Part shown: positions 9,106 through 16,181 of the stretch, piece after piece
Layout: every line of letters starts with the position of its first letter
Position numbering within the stretch: position 1 is the stretch's first letter
Assembly (NCBI GenBank): GCA_947303145.1
Contig: CAMYXB010000003.1
Coordinates: forward strand, 1-32,560
Reading direction: 5' to 3'
Length of the DNA stretch: 32,560 nt
Origin: an uncultured Clostridia bacterium
GTDB taxonomy: Bacteria; Bacillota; Clostridia; Christensenellales; UBA1242
Notes under the pieces: model-generated
What the model saw: the letters and a program-made list of their open reading frames with translations, nothing else
Told to the model about the DNA's origin: nothing
Databases searched by the model: none
Program-made: the position numbers and the translations under genes

Positions 9106-10701
9106 ATGGCCAAGATTGGTGGGAAGAAGGGATTTTTCATATGGCTTGCCATAGCACTGTTTGCATTATTGCTACTGGGCTTGGCTTTCATTGGGATACT
9201 ATATATGTCGCCCAATAGAGTCATGCTAGGGCTAGTGTATGCCAAATATACAGACAGCCATACTTACGAATACAACACCTCAACCGACATCTCCACACTG
9301 GAGATTTCCTCTATAGAGATAAGTAGCGAGAGGAGCAATATCAACATTCTCCCACTCCCAGATGCCTCTGTGTCTAAAACAATAGTCGTGCATCAGGTGA
9401 GGAAGTTTGAGGGCTTTTCTGTAGCGAATGTGGGCTCCCCCACTTATGACGGCTCCTTCGCCTCCCATACTCTTAAGATAATCACCACCGAGCCTTTTCC
9501 TTTTGCCACCAACTCATCTACATATATCAATGTGTATGTGTCTCATGACTTGGAGTTAACTTCTGTCAAGGCAATATCCACTTACGGAAACGTGAGCATC
9601 TCCACATATTGTGCCACGTCCTCTTTCACTCTCCATTCTGCCAACTTACAGACGAGACACGCCTCGTCCATTAAAGTGGGTGATGTGTCAGGCATCGAGG
9701 ACTATTATTTTAGAACCAATAGGGGCAATGTGGAGTTCTCTCATACAGACTTTTCCGCCTCTTCAGTGACATTCCAGTCTTTTTCTGGCACTTTCAATCT
9801 CTACAATAATTCCATGACAGGCACTCTTTCCGTCACAGATAGATTCACTTGTCATGCAGACGGAAGCAGAGCCACAGTTAGAGTGAACAAAGTCTTTGGC
9901 GAGGTCCACCTGTCCGGTGTTGGCGGAGATTTCTCCTTCAATCAAATAGGCAAAAGTGATGCACCTGGCAGCATCATCGGCAATGTGGATTATGCCAACA
10001 TATTCATAGACACATTGTTTGGCGAGGCGTCCATTATGGAGAGCACCACTTCTTGCTCAAGCAATGTCTACATCAAGTCAATCGTGTCTTCAAGGGACAG
10101 CACATTCCATGTAGGGAGCGGGAGCCTAAGGATAGACAGCACAGACTCCACTGTGTCTGCGGAGTCCACATCTGGTGCTATCTCCCTTAAATCTATCACG
10201 CAGAGTAGCAGTGTCTATGCCTATTCTACCAGCGGTGATATATATTTGGAATATCTGGCCAGCAGCGATAGACATGATGACACCAATGTCACTGCCCTGA
10301 CAGATAGCGGAGATATATCTCTTGTCAATATCTCTGGCGTGCTCAATGTAGATGTGAGGAGCAATAGCCCAAGTGCCAAATTAAACATTTCATTCAATGC
10401 CATAGCGAAAAATAGCGAAAAAATCAATTCTATCAAAGCAGGCGGAAGAGTGGCCCATCTTACTTGGCTGGGCAATTCCACCGACTTGAAGTGCAAACTC
10501 TTCACCACCGCCACAGCATCTTCTTCCTCTTCTTCCATGATGTCTAAAGTGGAGAGTGAGGATAGCGATTACGAACTAGACTCTTACCCTGACTATTCCT
10601 CGCAATATCGTGTATCTTACAGCGAGGGCTCCACAGGCAGTTATACAGCAGGCAGACTATTCGTGTCCGCTGCATCACATGTTAGACTTATATTAGATTA
10701 A
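9106..10701 (+). CDS. Membrane-anchored DUF4097-like putative adhesin
   Basis: N-terminal TM; long Ser/Thr-rich beta-solenoid-like stretch with repeated short strands (e.g. TSGAISLKSIT, TSGDIYLEYL, DSGDISLVNI). SD AAAGGAGG. Confidence 0.7.
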   Translation: MAKIGGKKGFFIWLAIALFALLLLGLAFIGILYMSPNRVMLGLVYAKYTDSHTYEYNTSTDISTLEISSIEISSERSNINILPLPDASVSKTIVVHQVRKFEGFSVANVGSPTYDGSFASHTLKIITTEPFPFATNSSTYINVYVSHDLELTSVKAISTYGNVSISTYCATSSFTLHSANLQTRHASSIKVGDVSGIEDYYFRTNRGNVEFSHTDFSASSVTFQSFSGTFNLYNNSMTGTLSVTDRFTCHADGSRATVRVNKVFGEVHLSGVGGDFSFNQIGKSDAPGSIIGNVDYANIFIDTLFGEASIMESTTSCSSNVYIKSIVSSRDSTFHVGSGSLRIDSTDSTVSAESTSGAISLKSITQSSSVYAYSTSGDIYLEYLASSDRHDDTNVTALTDSGDISLVNISGVLNVDVRSNSPSAKLNISFNAIAKNSEKINSIKAGGRVAHLTWLGNSTDLKCKLFTTATASSSSSSMMSKVESEDSDYELDSYPDYSSQYRVSYSEGSTGSYTAGRLFVSAASHVRLILD

Positions 10702-10742
10702 AATTAAACGAGTGAATAGTTGTATATATTTGAAAAGGACAA

Positions 10743-10772
10743 TCCCCCGTCATTTACTTGACGAGGGTTTTT
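10743..10772 (+). terminator. Terminator for the 9106 gene, embedded in the convergent spoIIP 3' end
   Basis: CCCCCGTCA-tttact-TGACGAGGG followed by TTTTTT. Confidence 0.6.
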
Positions 10773-11871
10773 TCTTGGATAATTTGCGCCACCTATACAC
10801 AGACAATATCCCTATTATCCCGCTTATCGCCACCATTACACAGGCAATTGTCACCACACTTTTCTCCCCTCGGCTCTCGAAAGTGGTGGGAGTCTTGCCA
10901 TAAGAGAGGATATTGGAGACCATGCTCTCCTCTTCCTCTTGTGTGACGTCATCTGTGACAACGAGAGTGTCACCCTCGCCACTATCTATGGTGCTAAACA
11001 GCGTCTTATCCACCACCTCAGCAAGATATGGCACAGTCTCAATCACTAGGTCTTTCTCAACGAGGTGTGAGCCCATCTCGAATAGCAGAGACTTGGGAGA
11101 AAGTGCCTGATTGTAGTGTCCCTTCGCATGATAAATATCAAGGAAAAGCCAAGGACAATATACCTCTGCTACACTCATAAGATAGAGTGCAAATTGCAGA
11201 TTGACAGCCGAGTCAGGATTACCATTGCCCACCACAATGCGCACCTTGCACCTCTCCTTGCCATCAATGTTCTTCACATACAGCGACCTAGACGCTCCGT
11301 CTCTGTGTATGTCGAATATCGCATCAGGAGAGCTCTCTAGCAGTCTTTTTGCGGTGACACTGCTTCTGGTGTATGCACTCTTGTCATGAGGGATATGTAG
11401 AGTTTCATCTAGCGTGGCATCATAGCCAAGAGATACAAAACTCTCTTTAAGGAGTCTCGCTATATCATGTATTCCGCCCTTGCCATACACGCTGTCATAT
11501 CCGTCACCCGCTATGTAGCTCTCGTCATTGTGCGTCATATACAGAGCCACACTCTTTGTTTTAGGAGCGAGGTTTAGACCTCTTTCTTCTTCCACTATCT
11601 TGGGCTTTAAGTATCTGCCGTTGTATTCCGCATAGGCAGTGTGAGAGGCCTGGTCCACGTCCACCACCTCATACTCCAGAAATTCTCTAGTGATTATCTT
11701 GTCCCCCACCTCTACGTCCATGCCCTCGAATATGACATTCCCCATGCTATCCTGCACTATGTATATCTCCTCACTCATGGCACAAGCAGTGCCTATATGT
11801 GAGATGCACATCAGTGGCAGAATAAAGGTAAAAGATAACAATAATATCAAAAATTTTTTCATTATATCCAT
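10750..11871 (-). CDS. spoIIP: Stage II sporulation protein P-like amidase (SpoIIP)
   Basis: VALYMTHNDESYIAG, GGIHDIARLL, HD.SAYTRSSVTAKRLLESSPDAIFDIHRDG, LLFEMGSHLV; N-terminal signal-like segment plus C-terminal TM. Confidence 0.82.
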   Translation of the reverse strand: MDIMKKFLILLLSFTFILPLMCISHIGTACAMSEEIYIVQDSMGNVIFEGMDVEVGDKIITREFLEYEVVDVDQASHTAYAEYNGRYLKPKIVEEERGLNLAPKTKSVALYMTHNDESYIAGDGYDSVYGKGGIHDIARLLKESFVSLGYDATLDETLHIPHDKSAYTRSSVTAKRLLESSPDAIFDIHRDGASRSLYVKNIDGKERCKVRIVVGNGNPDSAVNLQFALYLMSVAEVYCPWLFLDIYHAKGHYNQALSPKSLLFEMGSHLVEKDLVIETVPYLAEVVDKTLFSTIDSGEGDTLVVTDDVTQEEEESMVSNILSYGKTPTTFESRGEKSVVTIACVMVAISGIIGILSVYRWRKLSKKKPSSSK

Positions 11872-11905
11872 ATTTTGTCCTTTTTGCGACAAAATATGTA
11901 ATAAA

Positions 11906-11938
11906 AAACTCCCCAACGGCTAATATATTGGAGAGTTT
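11906..11938 (-). terminator. Terminator downstream of the XRE regulator
   Basis: On the minus strand AAACTCTCCAA-n11-TTGGGGAGTTT followed by TTTATT. Confidence 0.55.
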
Positions 11939-11965
11939 GTATTGTATATATAATAAAGTATTTTT

Positions 11966-12241
11966 CTACAGCATTTTTTTGAGGTCGTCTAGCGAATTTT
12001 GAATAGAGGAGATAAGCCTCTTTTTGCTTGAGGAAGTAAACAGGTCATGTTCTGTGCGAGAGAGAAGATAGTCCACCGAGACATCGAAAAAGTCTGCCAG
12101 TTTGACCAGTGCGAAGCCGTCAGGGTTGGACTTGCCTGTCTCGTAGTTGGAGATGGTCCTTTGGTCTATTCCAGTGGCAGACGCCACATCACTCTGCTTC
12201 AAATCTCTGTCCTCTCTCAGTTCCCTTATCCTATTAACCAT
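11966..12241 (-). CDS. XRE/Cro-CI family HTH transcriptional regulator (91 aa)
   Basis: RIRELREDRDLKQSDVASATGIDQRTISNYETGKSNPDGFALVKLADFFDVSVDYLL. Confidence 0.92.
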   Translation of the reverse strand: MVNRIRELREDRDLKQSDVASATGIDQRTISNYETGKSNPDGFALVKLADFFDVSVDYLLSRTEHDLFTSSSKKRLISSIQNSLDDLKKML

Positions 12242-12263
12242 CTTTTTACCTCCGATGCTAATA

Positions 12264-12342
12264 TTTTACTATAAATTTAGTAAAAACGCTTGACATACTA
12301 AATATTTACCGCTAAAATACACTTGATACCAATAATTTAGTA
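12264..12342. promoter_or_regulatory. Intergenic operator cluster with a SigA-type + strand promoter
   Basis: Palindrome TTTTACTATAAATTTAGTAAAA (12264-12285); TACTAAAT (12296-12303); ATTTAGTA (12335-12342). Promoter TTGACA (12290-12295)-17-TAAAAT (12313-12318). Confidence 0.65.
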
Positions 12343-12443
12343 TACACATTTTCAAAAACATATTTTTTGGTAAAAAATATCACACTTAGAGCATCACAAA
12401 AGACACTCTTTGCGTGATAGTTGGCTAAAAAGGAGATAAAAAG

Positions 12444-13478
12444 ATGAGAAGAAAAAGATTTTTCAGTAGCATAGCATTCGTTCTATCTTTAGTTATGCTG
12501 GCTGTGAGTGGAGCCATGTTCGTCCACTCTGCCCAGCAACAGAGCGCATCGACGTCTCTGTCTGTCACATTCAGTGGCATGAATGTAGACTATACTGTCA
12601 GGGCGTGGTATCAATTAATGGGAACGACTGAGAGAACTCCTCTAAGAGACCCAAGTAATAACAACAATAACACCAATACAACCATCTCATTCGATGCTAC
12701 AGACCCAAGTTCAACCAAGACTTTGGCAGTGGCTGAAAATAATGGGAATATTGCACTTAGTGCCACAGCGACTTATGTGCTATTCACATATGAGTTCACC
12801 AATACTGCAAGCTCAGGTGCTAAAGGCATGCTGGTCAGCCTAGATAATTCCTCATCTTCGGATAACAATATCAGTATAAAATACCTCTCTTCTACAGATG
12901 ACTATACACCAAGCACTGGGCTTGACTCTCAAGCAAGTTCTGTATATGATTCATCAGAGAGCGAATTTGATGAAATATTCATTACTGCTGGACAACATAC
13001 AAAATATTTCTACATCTTAGTCTCTCTGGAAGATCCCACGTTGAATGGCACATACAACAAATCTTCTTCTCCTCTTAGTTGGAGCGTAGAGTGCAGTGAT
13101 GCCGAAACAGAACCCCCTGTGACGTTGTATATAACCGGCACCGGAACAGAGACTGCTCCTTTTATCGTATATGAGGGGAGTGAAGAAAATCAAAAATATT
13201 ATAATAATTCTATAACAGCAGATGAGGAGACTGTATTTGTTTCGAAAGGCTCCACAATAATATTGACCTATGGCCAAGGAGACAATATCTATAATTATGG
13301 GTCTAGTAATTTCATATCAGGAGCTCCACAAAAACCAGATTTTACTCCACGTGCTATCTCAATTGTTTCTGTAAGCGGGGCATTTAGTCATAATGGCGCA
13401 AATTCTGTCGGTTATGCATGTTCATTTATTGCCACTGAATCTAGTTATCAAATTTCATTTTATATTACTAATAATTAA
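12444..13478 (+). CDS. Exported TasA/camelysin-like putative surface fibre protein
   Basis: Signal peptide MRRKRFFSSIAFVLSLVMLAVSGAMFVHSAQ, Ser/Thr/Asn-rich beta-type mature region; homologous to the 27537 ORF (SLSVTFSGMNVD / SFTVSFTALSVD; FTYEFTN / IYEFTFVN). Family name is inference. Confidence 0.6.
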   Translation: MRRKRFFSSIAFVLSLVMLAVSGAMFVHSAQQQSASTSLSVTFSGMNVDYTVRAWYQLMGTTERTPLRDPSNNNNNTNTTISFDATDPSSTKTLAVAENNGNIALSATATYVLFTYEFTNTASSGAKGMLVSLDNSSSSDNNISIKYLSSTDDYTPSTGLDSQASSVYDSSESEFDEIFITAGQHTKYFYILVSLEDPTLNGTYNKSSSPLSWSVECSDAETEPPVTLYITGTGTETAPFIVYEGSEENQKYYNNSITADEETVFVSKGSTIILTYGQGDNIYNYGSSNFISGAPQKPDFTPRAISIVSVSGAFSHNGANSVGYACSFIATESSYQISFYITNN

Positions 13479-13503
13479 AAAAAATTTTTTCTAAATAAAT
13501 ATT

Positions 13504-13589
13504 AAGAGATTGCCGCTGGGGCGGAAGCCCCAGAGCACCGCCCACGAACGTGGGTGGCGCAGTAGCCGACAGGCTACCGGCAATCTCTT
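13504..13589. ncRNA. Candidate structured RNA or structured DNA repeat forming a four-way junction
   Basis: 12-bp closing stem AAGAGATTGCCG/CGGCAATCTCTT enclosing hairpins CTGGGGC-GGAA-GCCCCAG, CCGCCCAC-GAAC-GTGGGTGG and GTAGCC-GACA-GGCTAC. Confidence 0.7.
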
Positions 13590-13636
13590 CCTATTTCCCC
13601 TTTGACAAATCTACGCATAAGAGATACAATTAAAGC

Positions 13637-14185
13637 ATGAAAAAGAGACTACTTTTGCACTCGTGCTGTGGGCCATGCTCCACCACTGTTATAAATAGAC
13701 TTAAAGAGGACTATGACGTCACCATTTTTTACTACAACCCCAACATCTATCCCGAGGAAGAATACTCCCATCGCCTTGCCGAGCAGACCAGATATGTGAG
13801 GGAGAGCGGAGTCCCTGTCATAGTGATAGACGGCACGTATAGCGACAGCGAGATGTTCCTGTCTAAGTATCAAGGACTGGAGAATGAGAAAGAGGGCGGA
13901 GCGAGGTGCAATGTGTGCTTTGCCTTGAGGCTAGACAAAACAGCCAAAACGGCTAAAGAGGGGAATTTCGACCTATTCACCACTACACTCACCGTCAGCC
14001 CGCACAAGAATGCGAAGTTAATCAATGAAATAGGCGAGGCAATGAGTGCAAAATATGGCGTAGAATATCTGCCTAGTGATTTCAAAAAGCAAGACGGCTA
14101 TCTAAATAGCATCAAAATATCCAAGGAATACAATCTCTACCGCCAGAACTATTGTGGCTGCAAATATTCGATATATAAAAATTGA
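13637..14185 (+). CDS. queH: Epoxyqueuosine reductase QueH
   Basis: LLLHSCCGPCSTTVI, FYYNPNIYPEEEY, ARCNVCFALRL, TTTLTVSPHKN, YCGCKYS. Confidence 0.93.
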   Translation: MKKRLLLHSCCGPCSTTVINRLKEDYDVTIFYYNPNIYPEEEYSHRLAEQTRYVRESGVPVIVIDGTYSDSEMFLSKYQGLENEKEGGARCNVCFALRLDKTAKTAKEGNFDLFTTTLTVSPHKNAKLINEIGEAMSAKYGVEYLPSDFKKQDGYLNSIKISKEYNLYRQNYCGCKYSIYKN

Positions 14186-14207
14186 TACTTGAAAAGTATC
14201 TTTTTTT
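14184..14207 (+). terminator. queH terminator overlapping the promoter of the next gene
   Basis: GATACTT-gaa-AAGTATC followed by TTTTTTT. Confidence 0.65.
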
Positions 14208-14217
14208 GTGATATAAT
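14189..14217 (+). promoter_or_regulatory. SigA-type promoter TTGAAA-17-TATAAT for the 14284 ORF
   Basis: TTGAAA 14189-14194, TATAAT 14212-14217. Confidence 0.65.
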
Positions 14218-14283
14218 TTGGACAAGAAAAAGCCATTTTTTCTTAAAAATCTCAGCATATGTATATAAAAGGAAACAAAATTT

Positions 14284-15897
14284 ATGCTCACGAGAAAGGA
14301 AAACCCAGCACTCTTTTGGCTAGTATATGGCACACTTAGCGAGGAAGGAAAACTTGGACCTAAAAGCGATTCCATTCAAATAGCGAATGAGGACCTGGAC
14401 AAAGTGGAAACACTTGGAGAGATTGATGTGGAAATCACAGATAGGGGGCTCATATCCCTTGATGGCATTGAAAAACTGAAAAACCTCAAGGCTCTCACCA
14501 TCAAAGGCAATCATATAGACCCTATCACGAATATAATACAAGAAGATATAGTAGACGATATTTACGGCATCAAGGACACTATAGATGGCATAGAGAACAT
14601 CATAAATGGCATCATGGAGAATCGTGGGAAAAAGGCAGAGAAGGCCTTTATGTATAATCAACTGATGGACCTGTCTGCCCTCAAGCGTTGTCCTAGCCTT
14701 GAGTCTTTCACCATCACTCATCAAAGGCACTTTGATACCATAGATTTTTCTAAGAATAAGAATCTCAAGCAAATCGTCATCATGGATTGCAAGCCCCTCA
14801 CCACAATCAAGGGGCTAGACTCTCTTGAACTCAACAAAAAGACAGACAATGTGTATTTCAATTTCACTGAATGCAATAATATACAAGAAATCAAGGGCTT
14901 TGACAAATTAAAAGAGAAAATAATGTCTTTTCCCTCCTCTCGTGCTCAAGTGGTCCTTCCACTACAATACTATTGCCACCTTACCAATAAATATAAGGAT
15001 ATTTTAAGTGACGAGGCTTTCAATAGGAGCAAGAAATTTCTGTGGACAGAGACTTTAGATGAGGAGTTGTCCACTCAAAAAGCCAATATGCTTAAGAGTA
15101 GAGTGGACAATATCATGAACTCTATCTGCTCCAAGAAGGACACCGACCTAGAAGTTATCGCTCATGCATACAAGTATGTTTGTGACAACTACGAGTATGA
15201 TATGACAGGACTTCGTAGAGAGATGAGCACTGACAACGATATCCCCACCACATATATTATGCGCAGTGCATACCATGTTCTTGAAAAGGGCAAAGGCGTT
15301 TGCACAGGGCTTGCTAGGCTCTTCAACTTCATGCTAGCAAGTCGTGGCTTAGATGCGAGAGAAGTATTCTGCAGACATTCCAATCTGCCACTAGACAATA
15401 GGCTGGTGACCATTACTCATGCTATTAGTATGGTCTACCTAGACGGCAAGCCGTATTATCTAGATCCCACTTGGGACGGAGACAGAGAGCATTTCAAATA
15501 TTTTATGCTAAATAAAGAGGAAATGGAGAAAAATGGCCATATCCTCGACCATAACAACGATGATGTAATCAACTCCCCATCATTGCAAGAATTTATCGCT
15601 AACAGCGACTTAAATCTAACCAGTGGCAAGAAGAATCCCATTGATATCAACTATGACGGCACCATTGACGGAGAAGAGGAGATAGTGGAGCCAGAGATGT
15701 TCGAGTCCTTTTATACCAAGAAGGCATGTATCCCTCCTATGATGGATAAGAAATATTCTAGACATAATATCCACAACCCAGAGCCCATAGTATACACCTC
15801 GCCACTTTACCTAGAGGACAAAAGAGTAAAACCCGCCACTATCCCCACCGAGAATAAAAATACTGGCTTAGACGAAGAGAAAAATATGGATATGTAA
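14284..15897 (+). CDS. LRR plus transglutaminase-like (TGc) domain protein, no signal peptide
   Basis: N-terminal LRR-like ISLDGIEKLKNLKALTIKGN; Cys-His-Asp transglutaminase-like segment GKGVCTGLARLFNFMLASRGLDAREV...THAISMVYLDGKPYYLDPTWD. Confidence 0.8.
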   Translation: MLTRKENPALFWLVYGTLSEEGKLGPKSDSIQIANEDLDKVETLGEIDVEITDRGLISLDGIEKLKNLKALTIKGNHIDPITNIIQEDIVDDIYGIKDTIDGIENIINGIMENRGKKAEKAFMYNQLMDLSALKRCPSLESFTITHQRHFDTIDFSKNKNLKQIVIMDCKPLTTIKGLDSLELNKKTDNVYFNFTECNNIQEIKGFDKLKEKIMSFPSSRAQVVLPLQYYCHLTNKYKDILSDEAFNRSKKFLWTETLDEELSTQKANMLKSRVDNIMNSICSKKDTDLEVIAHAYKYVCDNYEYDMTGLRREMSTDNDIPTTYIMRSAYHVLEKGKGVCTGLARLFNFMLASRGLDAREVFCRHSNLPLDNRLVTITHAISMVYLDGKPYYLDPTWDGDREHFKYFMLNKEEMEKNGHILDHNNDDVINSPSLQEFIANSDLNLTSGKKNPIDINYDGTIDGEEEIVEPEMFESFYTKKACIPPMMDKKYSRHNIHNPEPIVYTSPLYLEDKRVKPATIPTENKNTGLDEEKNMDM

Positions 15898-16031
15898 TAT
15901 AAGGACATATTCGTTATGACACACTTATAGACCAATTATGGCATATATTTATAAGAAAATAATCGCTTTGCCTTTGTTTTTTACAAGAGCTTAAACAAAA
16001 GCCCCCTATACTTACTATATTCTCATAACAC

Positions 16032-16062
16032 AAAAGCAGAGACAACACTCTCTGCTTTTTCT
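16032..16062. terminator. Bidirectional terminator
   Basis: AAAAGCAGAGA-caacac-TCTCTGCTTTT between convergent genes. Confidence 0.75.
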
Positions 16063-16181
16063 ATTATATATTTGTCATTGTCCTGACAAGTAAAGATAGT
16101 TAATCTATCGTGTCACCTGTTGCCGAGCCTCAGCGAACGTCATGAAATGGAACAAAGCGACGTGGCAATTTCGTTTTATTT

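Noticed and set aside
10712-11389. Short + strand ORFs across spoIIP
   Set aside because: Antisense to a conserved coding sequence.
13017-13277. 86-aa minus-strand ORF hinting at an inserted C-terminal segment in the TasA-like gene
   Set aside because: No homology recognised and the + frame is continuous; the extension is treated as part of the 12444 CDS.
13504-13589. Cloverleaf as a tRNA
   Set aside because: Stem lengths, 4-nt loops and absence of a TTC loop or anticodon arm rule out a tRNA.
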